DNA of 7,050 nucleotides from Deltaproteobacteria bacterium RIFCSPLOWO2_02_FULL_57_26 (GCA_001798455.1 MGSI01000050.1:3098-10147), one strand, 5' to 3'; counted from the stretch's first letter, positions 1-6,475 are shown. The notes: a model not told the origin generated them from the letters alone. Numbers and translations: made by a program.

Positions 1-8
1 GAAAAGCC

Positions 9-1043
9 ATGAAGGGGCGGGCGGCTGGAGCGCGCCTGTGGCGCGCTCTGCGGGTGTTGAGCCTGGTAGCTCTGCTCGTGGCGGTGGTGTCAAGTGTCGG
101 GGCTGCGGAGCGTGTCTCTATCGGTCACGCGGCCATGCAGCCGCGGGTGGCCCCGCTGTGGGTGGCGGCTGATCGGGGGCTGTTCGCACAGGAAGGCGTG
201 GAGGTGACGATCGTTCTCATCAACGGTGCCCCCACGCTGCTGGCCTCGCTCACCGCGCGGGAGCTCCAGTTCGGGTACACCGGGGGATCGACCGTCCTGG
301 CGGCATTCGCGGGCGGGTTGCCCGTCAAAATGCTCGCCGCTTTCACCAACAAGGTGTCGTTCGACTTCGTGGCCCGCCCGGGGATAACGCGGCCCGAAGA
401 GCTGCGCGGGAAACGCGTGGGAGTGCAGAGCATCGGCGGCCCGCTTTGGATGGGAGCGATGCTGGGCCTGGAGTACCTGGGCCTGGAGCCAGTCCGGGAC
501 AAGATCCACATCCAGGTTGTTGGGGCCCAGCCCCAGCTCGTCCAGGCGCTTCAGGCCGGGGCGATCGACGCCACAGTGGTGGACGGCATCTTCAGCCGGC
601 CTCTGAAGGCCCAGGGGTATGCCATCCTGGCGGAGCTCCCTACGGCCAACATCCCCTTCGTCGGTGAAGGGGTGGTCGCCCTGAAGAGCACTGTGGAGCA
701 GAACCCTCAGGTCGTGGAGCGCGTGCTTAGGGCGCTCGTGCGCGCCGTGGCCTTCATCCAACAGCCGGGCAATCGCGAGGCGGTCATCCAGATCCTGGCC
801 CGCCGCCTCCGAATCGAGGACCCGCGGCGCGCCGAGGATGGGTACCGGGATATGCTGCAGATGATCGAGCGCAAGCCGTACCCGTCGCTCGAGGGGCTGC
901 GCAATGTGCAGAGGCTCCTCGCGCGCCAGAATCCAAAGGTGGCGGCACTCCAGGTCGAGGACGTCGTGGATACACGTTTCCTGCGCAAGCTGGATGAGAG
1001 CGGCTTCACCGACGGGCTTTTGGGTACCACTGGCGCCCGCTAG
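9..1043 (+). CDS. ABC transporter substrate-binding protein, NMT1/TauA-SsuA type
   Basis: This is a 344-residue exported solute receptor for an ABC importer of the nitrate/sulfonate/taurine/thiamine-precursor group. Residues 1-33 form a signal peptide: a basic start with several Arg, a hydrophobic core at about 16-30 (Leu/Val/Ala), and a small-residue cleavage site near VGAA. The mature part begins with the family-typical pattern of beta strand, then 'PLWVAADRGLFAQEGVEV', followed by a 'GG(S/A)T' ligand-loop region and 'ELRGKRVGVQS', which together are characteristic of the NMT1/THI5-like fold. No lipobox Cys is seen, so it is probably a free periplasmic protein. The start lies 8 bases inside the window, so its ribosome-binding site and any upstream permease or ATPase genes cannot be judged. 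The ligand cannot be told from sequence. Its GC content (about 62-70% in sampled lines) is higher than in the genes to the right. Confidence 0.88.
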   Translation: MKGRAAGARLWRALRVLSLVALLVAVVSSVGAAERVSIGHAAMQPRVAPLWVAADRGLFAQEGVEVTIVLINGAPTLLASLTARELQFGYTGGSTVLAAFAGGLPVKMLAAFTNKVSFDFVARPGITRPEELRGKRVGVQSIGGPLWMGAMLGLEYLGLEPVRDKIHIQVVGAQPQLVQALQAGAIDATVVDGIFSRPLKAQGYAILAELPTANIPFVGEGVVALKSTVEQNPQVVERVLRALVRAVAFIQQPGNREAVIQILARRLRIEDPRRAEDGYRDMLQMIERKPYPSLEGLRNVQRLLARQNPKVAALQVEDVVDTRFLRKLDESGFTDGLLGTTGAR

Positions 1044-1054
1044 CGAAGCGCCCC

Positions 1055-1085
1055 AAAAATTCCACCGCGCCCCAGGGCTAGGAAT
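1055..1085 (-). terminator. weak intrinsic terminator candidate for the VOC gene
   Basis: Read on the minus strand just after the VOC stop codon, ATTCC (1085-1081) can pair with GGAAT (1063-1059), and a nested GCC-CTGG-GGC hairpin lies inside. The right arm runs straight into five T residues (AAAAA at 1055-1059 on the plus strand). The outer stem is only five base pairs and the inner one three, so stability is doubtful. On the plus strand the same structure lacks a T-run and would not terminate the substrate-binding protein gene. Confidence 0.3.
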
Positions 1086-1098
1086 ACCTTCGGGAAAG

Positions 1099-1509
1099 CT
1101 ATCTAATCTCCTGTGGACTTAGATGTGGCTCGTAAAGCATCTGGATAATGATTCCATCAGGATCAGCGCAGTAGAAGGAGGCGCTACCGTCCCGGTGGAT
1201 TTTAAAGGGGTGGACGATCTTGACACCGCGCGCGCGAAATTCCTCTTCTAGTTCCCTGATTCGCTCTACGCTCTCAACCACGAAACCCAGATGGTCCAAC
1301 TGTTGTCCGGCAGGCGAGGGAGCGAAGTTCGGAGCCGTCTCGTGGAGGGCAAGATTGTCGCAACCCGAAGAGAGATAGACATTTTGCGGGTCCGGCTCCC
1401 ACACCACTTCCATGCCGAGCAGCTCTTGGTAAAAGGTTTTCGAGCGCCTGATATCCTTAACCTTCAGGGCGATGTGGCGCATGCCCTTAAGGCCTCTGAT
1501 AGCTGCCAT
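1099..1509 (-). CDS. VOC family protein (glyoxalase / extradiol dioxygenase fold)
   Basis: This is a small single-domain protein (136 residues from the ATG at 1509) with the two beta-alpha-beta-beta-beta modules of the vicinal oxygen chelate fold. Module one begins RHIALKVKDI, followed by SKTFYQELLGMEV, a standard VOC signature; module two begins DHLGFVVESVERI and ends with DPDGIIIQMLYEP. Candidate metal ligands, counted from this start, are His12, His56 or Glu57, and His73. The last position, where glyoxalase I and many relatives have Glu, reads Gln123, so metal binding and activity are uncertain and the substrate cannot be predicted. The frame stays open upstream to a TTG at 1584, but that stretch runs through a repeat array and lacks family similarity. 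Another in-frame ATG at 1482 starts directly before the first strand and is a reasonable alternative. None of these starts has a good Shine-Dalgarno sequence. The gene converges on the substrate-binding protein gene and diverges from amrS. Confidence 0.85.
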   Translation of the reverse strand: MAAIRGLKGMRHIALKVKDIRRSKTFYQELLGMEVVWEPDPQNVYLSSGCDNLALHETAPNFAPSPAGQQLDHLGFVVESVERIRELEEEFRARGVKIVHPFKIHRDGSASFYCADPDGIIIQMLYEPHLSPQEIR

Positions 1510-1558
1510 AAGAAACACTTTATACCATAGCTTATAGCCCTCAGCCATCAGCATTTCA

Positions 1559-1642
1559 GGCGCGAGGCGTGAGGCGGTAGGCAATAGAAAGAAGAAGGGA
1601 CATTAACAGTCTAGTGCCTGTTGCCTTGTGCCTATTGCTTCC
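1559..1642. repeat. two facing arrays of degenerate heptanucleotide repeats
   Basis: The left arm has four tandem 7-base units starting with GGC: GGCGCGA (1559), GGCGTGA (1566), GGCGGTA (1573), GGCAATA (1580). About 28 bases later the right arm has four tandem 7-base units on the other strand sense: TGCCTGT (1615), TGCCTTG (1622), TGCCTAT (1629), TGCTTCC (1636). Read on one strand, both arms share a unit of the form NNNAGGC, and GCAATAG at 1581-1587 is the exact reverse complement of CTATTGC at 1632-1638. The arrays lie in the divergent gap between the VOC gene and amrS. This could be a dispersed intergenic heptamer repeat family or a structured leader; the function is unknown. Confidence 0.55.
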
Positions 1643-1667
1643 TCTCCTCTTGCGGGAGAATGGGAAA

Positions 1668-1673
1668 AGAGAG
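1668..1673 (+). promoter_or_regulatory. possible ribosome-binding site of amrS
   Basis: AGAGAG is the only purine-rich Shine-Dalgarno-like string ahead of amrS. It is 13 bases from the ATG at 1687, which is long, and 7 bases from an in-frame TTG at 1681, which is ideal. The site therefore argues for the two-codon-longer TTG start, while codon preference argues for the ATG. Confidence 0.35.
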
Positions 1674-1686
1674 ATAGTTTTTGTGT

Positions 1687-2748
1687 ATGAAAGAGGCGCT
1701 GTGGTGGGAAACCCAGGAAGACGGTCGCATCCTCTGCACCCTCTGCCCACGGTACTGTAAAATCGGAGAGGGCCAGGCAGGTTTCTGCTACATCCGTAAG
1801 AATATCGGCGGCAAGCTCTATTCGCTCGGGTACGGTAAATCGACCGGATTCGCCATCGACCCTATCGAAAAAAAGCCGCTCAACCACTTTCTGCCGGGAA
1901 GCGGGATTCTGAGCTTCGGCACGGCGGGGTGCAACCTGGGCTGTCGCTTCTGCCAGAACTGGAGCATCAGCAAGGCGAAGTGGGATGAGGCCCAGAGCCT
2001 CGTGGCCGGTCCGGATGAGATCGTGAAGTTTGCGCTGAGGCACAAGGTTCCGAGCATTGCTTTCACCTATAATGATCCGGTCATCTGGGGTGAGTTTGTC
2101 ATCGACATATCCCGGCTCGCCCGCGAGGCCGGTCTCCACAGTGTCATGGTCACTGCCGGTTACATCACTGCGGAGGCACGCCCGCAGGTCTTTCGCTACG
2201 TTGACGCGGCCAACGTGGACCTAAAGGGCTTCACCGAGCGATTTTATCATAAGCTTACCTTCTCCCATCTCGCTCCCGTCCTGGATACGCTCAAGTGGCT
2301 TAAGGACGAAACCGACATCTGGTTTGAGATCACCAACCTGATCATCCCGGGCGAGAATGACGACCCGGAGGAGACCCAACGGATGTGCGAGTGGATCCTC
2401 GAGAACCTCGGCGACAGTGTTCCTCTTCACTTCACTGCCTTCCACCCGGATTTCAAAATGATGGACAAGCCGCCCACGCCGGCATCGACGCTGAGACGGG
2501 CGCGTCAAATTGCCCTGACCGCCGGCGTCAAATTTTGCTACCTGGGAAACGTCTTCGATGATGAGGGGCAGACCACCTACTGTCCAAGCTGCCGCCGTGC
2601 CTTGATTCGGCGGTCCTGGCATGATCTCCTTCAGTATGATCTTGTCGGAGATCGCTGTCCCTGTGGTCAGAGGATCCCCGGTTTCTTTGTCTCCCCCGAA
2701 AGGCCTGCCCTCGTTCGTCGACGCCGCGCATCCCTTCATTTCCAATAA
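1687..2748 (+). CDS. amrS: AmmeMemoRadiSam system radical SAM enzyme AmrS (COG1180 / PFL-activase-like)
   Basis: This is a 353-residue radical S-adenosylmethionine enzyme. Counted from the ATG, the N-terminus has the family cysteine cluster CTLCPRYC plus a fourth Cys (17, 20, 24, 34), typical of COG1180 proteins. The radical SAM motif CNLGCRFC supplies the CX3CX2C ligands of the [4Fe-4S] cluster at Cys82, Cys86 and Cys89. A TIM-barrel-like middle region follows (for example AFTYNDPVIW and NVDLKGF). The C-terminus carries a zinc-ribbon-like element with Cys299, Cys302, Cys324 and Cys326; the second pair is CXC instead of the more usual CX2C. This architecture matches the AmrS enzymes that occur with AMMECR1 (AmrA) and Memo-like (AmrB) proteins; the substrate of that system is not known to me. 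Neither partner is encoded in this window. An in-frame TTG at 1681 has the better-spaced ribosome-binding site and could be the true start. The gene lies 73 bases before ptsP on the same strand. Confidence 0.88.
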   Translation: MKEALWWETQEDGRILCTLCPRYCKIGEGQAGFCYIRKNIGGKLYSLGYGKSTGFAIDPIEKKPLNHFLPGSGILSFGTAGCNLGCRFCQNWSISKAKWDEAQSLVAGPDEIVKFALRHKVPSIAFTYNDPVIWGEFVIDISRLAREAGLHSVMVTAGYITAEARPQVFRYVDAANVDLKGFTERFYHKLTFSHLAPVLDTLKWLKDETDIWFEITNLIIPGENDDPEETQRMCEWILENLGDSVPLHFTAFHPDFKMMDKPPTPASTLRRARQIALTAGVKFCYLGNVFDDEGQTTYCPSCRRALIRRSWHDLLQYDLVGDRCPCGQRIPGFFVSPERPALVRRRRASLHFQ

Positions 2749-2780
2749 CCGGTTCGCCAGCGGGCAAGCCGAAAGCGAGT

Positions 2781-2810
2781 TTGTAATTTATCGCGAAAGC
2801 CGCGTAGAAT
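2781..2810 (+). promoter_or_regulatory. sigma70-type promoter candidate for ptsP
   Basis: TTGTAA (2781-2786, 4 of 6 consensus matches) and TAGAAT (2805-2810, 5 of 6) are separated by 18 bases. Transcription would start about 2812-2820, so close to the ATG at 2822 that no ribosome-binding site would fit, which agrees with the absence of any Shine-Dalgarno sequence there. A CGAAAGC direct repeat (2770-2776 and 2794-2800) brackets and enters the spacer. Confidence 0.4.
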
Positions 2811-2821
2811 AATTTTCTCGT

Positions 2822-5224
2822 ATGGCCAAAGCACGCAAGCCCTCCCCGAAAACGATTCCCCATCTGTCCATCCTGGAGGACATCAGCACGGTCATCAGCC
2901 GCTCCCAGGATCTTCAGCAGACGCTCCGCAGCATCGTCGCGATTGTGGCCGAGCGGATGGAGACCGAGGTCTGCTCCCTCTATCTTCTCGACCGTCAGAG
3001 GAATCGCCTCACCCTGTGCGCGACGATGGGATTGGATCAAGAGTCGGTGGGGAAGGTTTCTATGGGAATCGATGAAGGGCTGACCGGGCTGGTGATCGAG
3101 AAGATGGGCGCGGTGATGGTGGTCGATGCCCTTGCCCATCCGCGTTATAAGTATTTCCCTGAAACCGGTGAGGAGCGCTTTCATTCGTTTTTGGGGATTC
3201 CCTTGATGGAAGGGAAGAAACCTCTGGGGGTCCTCGTGGTGCAGACCTCGCGGCGCCGCGAATTCAATCGGGACGAGATTCGGCTCGTCAAGGCTATCTC
3301 GAATCAGGCGGCGAGCATCATCATTCAGGCGCGCCTCTTGGATTCCCTTAAGGACAAAGAGCGGGAGGGCAAGGAGTACCATAAGCGGCTCGTCGATGCC
3401 CTTAGAAGATTGCGCTCCTACGAGGGGAAGCGGCGTGAGGGAGGGATACGCGGAGTCCCCCATAAATGGAGGGGACGTTTAGCTGGGCTCGCAGCGTCGC
3501 CGGGATTCGGTCGCGGCACAGCCTTTGTCCTGAGGCTGCGCATGGATTTGCGCTCGGTTAAGGCAGAGCTAACCCGAAATTCTCCGCGAGAGATCGAGAG
3601 ATTCAGGGCCGCCGTAGAGAAGGGGATCGCCCAGATCGAAGAACTCAAACAGCGCATGAGCAGGTTTATCTCGAAGGAAGAGGGGGCCCTTTTTGATGTC
3701 CACAGGCTGATCCTGGAGGATCCCACCATTATTGAGCAGATCGAGACGAAAATCCGCAAAGAGCGCTACGTTGCGGAATATGCGGTTAGCAGCGTCTTCG
3801 AACAGCATCTCCAGTCCTTCACTCAGATCGAGGATGAATATTTGAAGGAGCGAGCCGCGGACGTCCGAGATGTCGCGCAGAGGCTTTTAGAAAACCTCTC
3901 CGGGATCAAAGAGGAAACGCTGGTAATTCCCCGGGAGGCGATTCTGGTGGCCGATGATCTTTCGCCTGCCGATTTGGCCGTGATCGAGAGGGACCGTTTC
4001 CGGGGCATTGTCCTGGCCACGGGTGGCGTGACCTCGCACGCTTCCATTCTCGCCAAGTCCTTTGAGATACCCAGCGTGGTTGCAGTCGACGGTTTGCTCG
4101 AGTCCGTGCGGCAGGGGGACTCTCTCATCGTGGATGGAAACTCCGGCCTGGTCTATACCAACCCGAGTGAGGAGGTCATTAAGGAATACGATCGGCTGGA
4201 GCGCGAATATCTAGCTTTTAATCGAGAATTGGATGCCCTGCGGGAGCTTCCCGCGGAGACCCAGGACGGACACCGAGTCTCCCTCTATGCTAATATCGGG
4301 CTTTTGAGCGACCTCACCTTAGCTCAACTTCACGGTTCCCAGGGAATCGGGCTTTACCGCACGGAAATTCCTTTTTTGGCGCACCGAGATTTTCCCAGCG
4401 AGGAGGAGCAGTACACGTTGTACCGGCGCATCGTGGAGGCGATGGGCGGCATGCCGGTAACTATTCGGACTCTGGACATCGGAGCCGACAAGTATCCGGC
4501 CTATGTGCGCCGGGCAAGGGTGGAACCCAACCCCGTTTTGGGTTGGCGCTCGATCAGGATTTCACTCGAACTGGCCGAGATCTTTAAAGCCCAGCTGCGG
4601 GCGATTCTGCGGGTGGGAACCTTGGGTCGGGTCCGGTTGCTGCTGCCTATGGTCTCTAGCTTGGAAGAAATCCTAAGAGTCAAAGAGCTTCTCGCAGAGG
4701 TCAAAGGTGAGCTGGAGCGTGAAGAGGTCCCCTTCGATTCCCAGATGGAGCTGGGAATCATGGTGGAGGTTCCCGCGGCGGTCCAAATGGCGTCTCGCCT
4801 GATTCGCGAGGTGGATTTTTTGAGCATCGGCACCAACGACCTCATCCAGTACATTTTGGCCGTAGACCGCAGCAACCGTAAGGTGGCTGGGCTCTACGAA
4901 CCTCTCCATCCAGCAGTGCTAGCCGCGCTGACACATGTTATCGAGGTGGCGAAGAGACAAGGCAAGCGCGTGGGCATGTGTGGGGAGATGGCGGGGGATC
5001 CTCTTTGTACGCTGCTCCTCCTGGGCATGGGGCTGGATGAGTTCAGCATGGAATCCCTCTTCATCCCCGTCATCAAGAAAATTATCCGCTCCGTGACTTA
5101 TCAGGCAGCCAAAACCTCGGCCCAGATCGTCCTCCAGATGGACACGGTAGGAGAAATCAAGAAATACTTATTCGAACAGATGCGCGTCCTCGGCATGGTA
5201 GAGCTTATGGAGCTTTACCACTAA
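2822..5224 (+). CDS. ptsP: phosphoenolpyruvate-protein phosphotransferase PtsP (enzyme I-Ntr) with N-terminal GAF domain
   Basis: This is an 800-residue cytoplasmic enzyme that takes phosphate from PEP to its own His and passes it to an HPr/NPr-type carrier, the first step of the regulatory nitrogen PTS. Residues about 20-165 form a GAF sensor domain (VCSLYLLDRQRNRLTL, SFLGIPLMEGKKPLGVLVV); in studied EI-Ntr proteins this domain responds to glutamine and 2-oxoglutarate. A charged linker (about 168-215) leads to the enzyme I part, starting near GLAASPGFGRG. The phosphorylated His406 is in GGVTSHASILA. PEP-site residues include Arg513 (GLYRTE), Arg549 (IRTLDIGADK), GIMVEVPAA, GTNDLIQYILAVDR, and catalytic Cys720 (GMCGEMAGDP). 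Spacing from His406 to Arg513, Arg549 and Cys720 is 107, 143 and 314, nearly identical to E. coli enzyme I as I recall it, so the enzyme looks intact. No carrier (NPr) or EIIA-Ntr gene is visible nearby. The start has no Shine-Dalgarno sequence. Confidence 0.95.
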   Translation: MAKARKPSPKTIPHLSILEDISTVISRSQDLQQTLRSIVAIVAERMETEVCSLYLLDRQRNRLTLCATMGLDQESVGKVSMGIDEGLTGLVIEKMGAVMVVDALAHPRYKYFPETGEERFHSFLGIPLMEGKKPLGVLVVQTSRRREFNRDEIRLVKAISNQAASIIIQARLLDSLKDKEREGKEYHKRLVDALRRLRSYEGKRREGGIRGVPHKWRGRLAGLAASPGFGRGTAFVLRLRMDLRSVKAELTRNSPREIERFRAAVEKGIAQIEELKQRMSRFISKEEGALFDVHRLILEDPTIIEQIETKIRKERYVAEYAVSSVFEQHLQSFTQIEDEYLKERAADVRDVAQRLLENLSGIKEETLVIPREAILVADDLSPADLAVIERDRFRGIVLATGGVTSHASILAKSFEIPSVVAVDGLLESVRQGDSLIVDGNSGLVYTNPSEEVIKEYDRLEREYLAFNRELDALRELPAETQDGHRVSLYANIGLLSDLTLAQLHGSQGIGLYRTEIPFLAHRDFPSEEEQYTLYRRIVEAMGGMPVTIRTLDIGADKYPAYVRRARVEPNPVLGWRSIRISLELAEIFKAQLRAILRVGTLGRVRLLLPMVSSLEEILRVKELLAEVKGELEREEVPFDSQMELGIMVEVPAAVQMASRLIREVDFLSIGTNDLIQYILAVDRSNRKVAGLYEPLHPAVLAALTHVIEVAKRQGKRVGMCGEMAGDPLCTLLLLGMGLDEFSMESLFIPVIKKIIRSVTYQAAKTSAQIVLQMDTVGEIKKYLFEQMRVLGMVELMELYH

Positions 5225-5257
5225 GGTGGAGTGCGGCCCGGAGGTTTGGCGCCCGTA

Positions 5258-5286
5258 TTGATTTTTGGCCATTTTGGGGCTATCGT
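5258..5286 (+). promoter_or_regulatory. promoter candidate for the BoxB-like gene cluster
   Basis: TTGATT (5258-5263) and TATCGT (5281-5286) are separated by exactly 17 bases, each matching 4 of 6 sigma70 consensus positions. The predicted start, near 5293, falls at the centre of the palindrome at 5285-5304, so a repressor bound there would block RNA polymerase. The leader to the ATG at 5335 would be about 40 bases. Confidence 0.4.
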
Positions 5287-5304
5287 TCTAACGATCGTTC
5301 GAAC
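5285..5304. promoter_or_regulatory. TetR-family (PaaR-like) operator candidate
   Basis: GTTCTAACGATCGTTCGAAC is a 20-bp palindrome with a perfect core AACGATCGTT (5290-5299); only one symmetric pair of positions breaks the dyad. It also reads as two direct 11-mers, ATCGTTC-N-AAC (5282-5292 and 5294-5304). From memory, the Thermus thermophilus phenylacetate regulator PaaR, a TetR-family repressor released by phenylacetyl-CoA, binds CNAACGNNCGTTNG; positions 5288-5301 match this pattern at every defined base. The site overlaps the predicted -10 box and start of a promoter ahead of a PaaA/BoxB-family gene. No regulator gene is in the window, so the partner is inferred. Confidence 0.55.
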
Positions 5305-5319
5305 AAGTCAAGTCAAGTT
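5305..5319 (+). repeat. short tandem 5-mer in the leader
   Basis: AAGTC, AAGTC and AAGTT follow one another directly after the palindrome, in the untranslated leader of the BoxB-like gene. Three copies of a 5-mer may be chance; no function is assigned. Confidence 0.4.
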
Positions 5320-5334
5320 GAAACAGGGGGCGAG

Positions 5335-6435
5335 ATGAAGAAAATATCCACATTTGATGACTGGATTGATTGTTTCCACGAGTGGCAGAAGGACATCGGT
5401 TACGATCCTGCCCTTCTCGGGGACTATAAGTTCGAAGCCAAGCACGGCGAGCTCCACTCCTCGGAGATCGAGTTCGGAGACTTCCGCGGGCGGGCCAAAT
5501 GGGAGCGCGTGGAGCAGATCCCCAATCAGTCCATCCGCGACGCCCTGCTCAACTTGATCGTTTATCAAGGGGATACGGAATTTGCCTCAGTGGAGCAGCA
5601 AAAGAACCTGCTGGACACAGCCCCGACGGAATACGATCACAAAGCGTTAATCCGAGTCAACAGCGATGAGATGCGCCACGGTTGGCAGATGTGTTATCTC
5701 CTCGTGCAGTATTTCGGCGATTCGGGCAAACTAGAGGCGCAGAAGCTTCTGGAACGCCGGGCCAATCAAGGAAGCCGGCTTTTGGGGTCTTTCAATCAGC
5801 CGGTCAACAATTGGCTCGACTTTTTCACCTATACCCAGTTCGTGGATCGAGACGGAAAGTTCCAGCTCACCATGCTGACTCATTCCTCCTTTGCTCCGTT
5901 GGCGCAAAGCGTTGCCGCCATGCTCAAGGAAGAGTTCTTCCACATGTTTACCGGCAACACGGGGCTGACCCGGATTCTTAAGTCGGGCAAGATTCCGACA
6001 CCGATTATCCAGAAGTATTTCAACAAATGGCTTTCGACCGCGTATGACCTTTTCGGCACGGACCACTCCTCCTCAGCTCAATGGGCCTATGTCTGGGGCT
6101 TGAAGGGGCGTTACGACGAGCACGAGGCGAAGGACGACGCAGACAAGGGCCGGCTGAATGAGCTTTCGCGGGTTCAGTACTTCAACGAATGCCAGCGGTT
6201 GGTAGATGAGTTGAACAAACTCATCCCGAAGGATCAGCCGAAGCTAGGGATCCCTGACCTCAAGTTCCGCCGCGCCATCGGGGATTACGCCGGGAAGCCT
6301 TACAGCGTCGAGGGCAAATTGCTTGCAGAAGAAGAACACGCAAAGTATTTGGCCGAAGTCCTGCCTGGCCCCGAAGACGAAAGGATCTTGGGCGAGATCT
6401 TCAGAGAAAAAGACTGGGTGGTGCAGATGAATTGA
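5335..6435 (+). CDS. BoxB-like diiron oxygenase (PaaA/PaaC superfamily), short form
   Basis: This 366-residue protein resembles BoxB, the oxygenase subunit of benzoyl-CoA 2,3-epoxidase, and belongs to the phenylacetate-CoA epoxidase (PaaA/PaaC) ferritin-like superfamily. Signature stretches are YQGDTEFASVEQQ, a NSDEMRH helix, LLERR, FVDRDGKFQL and KEEFFHMF. Six carboxylate/His ligands expected for a diiron centre are present: Glu82, Glu112, His115, Asp171, Glu200, His203. Relative to the BoxB ligands as I remember them (120, 150, 153, 211, 240, 243) the spacing is the same, apart from a two-residue deletion before Asp171. Conserved C-terminal blocks, such as a FRRAIGDYAG motif, also echo BoxB. 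The protein is about 100 residues shorter than BoxB (around 470), including about 38 residues less before the first ligand, so substrate and partners may differ. The ATG is preceded by AGGGGG with 4-base spacing. It lies downstream of a palindromic operator and upstream of ferredoxin and NuoF-like genes; no BoxA or BoxC is visible. Confidence 0.82.
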   Translation: MKKISTFDDWIDCFHEWQKDIGYDPALLGDYKFEAKHGELHSSEIEFGDFRGRAKWERVEQIPNQSIRDALLNLIVYQGDTEFASVEQQKNLLDTAPTEYDHKALIRVNSDEMRHGWQMCYLLVQYFGDSGKLEAQKLLERRANQGSRLLGSFNQPVNNWLDFFTYTQFVDRDGKFQLTMLTHSSFAPLAQSVAAMLKEEFFHMFTGNTGLTRILKSGKIPTPIIQKYFNKWLSTAYDLFGTDHSSSAQWAYVWGLKGRYDEHEAKDDADKGRLNELSRVQYFNECQRLVDELNKLIPKDQPKLGIPDLKFRRAIGDYAGKPYSVEGKLLAEEEHAKYLAEVLPGPEDERILGEIFREKDWVVQMN

Positions 6436-6436
6436 T

Positions 6437-6453
6437 GCATCCCGACAGGATGC
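6437..6453 (+). ncRNA. intergenic mRNA hairpin between the BoxB-like and ferredoxin genes
   Basis: GCATCC (6437-6442) and GGATGC (6448-6453) form a perfect 6-bp stem around a CGACA loop, starting one base after the BoxB-like stop codon. There is no T-run after it, so it is not a standard terminator. It may act as a stabiliser, processing site or partial attenuator of the cluster mRNA. Confidence 0.4.
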
Positions 6454-6470
6454 GAAGCTTGTTTGCGGCA

Positions 6471-6475
6471 AGGAG
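6471..6475 (+). promoter_or_regulatory. ribosome-binding site fixing the GTG start of the ferredoxin gene
   Basis: AGGAG, part of AGGAGAGG, lies 6 bases before the GTG at 6482. It is the strongest Shine-Dalgarno sequence in the window and supports the GTG start, which also places the first Cys-containing strand right at the N-terminus as in related ferredoxins. Confidence 0.65.

Noticed and set aside
90..761. Minus-strand open frame of 223 codons
   Set aside because: Antisense to the substrate-binding protein in a GC-rich region where stop-free shadows are common.
1519..1547. Possible promoter of the VOC gene with TATAAA (1524-1519, minus strand)
   Set aside because: The -10 box is good, but no acceptable -35 box is seen at 16-18 bases, so I do not list it.
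1510..1584. Upstream extension of the VOC gene to a TTG start at 1584
   Set aside because: The extra 25 residues cross the left heptamer array, have no family similarity, and there is no binding site before the TTG.
1603..2139. Minus-strand open frame of 178 codons
   Set aside because: It overlaps the Cys motifs of amrS on the other strand, and no family features are visible.
2528..3463. Long open frame (311 codons) on the minus strand
   Set aside because: It runs antisense across the end of amrS and the GAF region of ptsP, both strongly supported by motifs; its translation shows no recognisable domain and is rich in His/Arg/Asp as expected for a shadow frame.
5225..5280. Terminator after ptsP
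   Set aside because: There are T-rich patches (5262-5266, 5272-5275), but I could not find a convincing stem before either of them.
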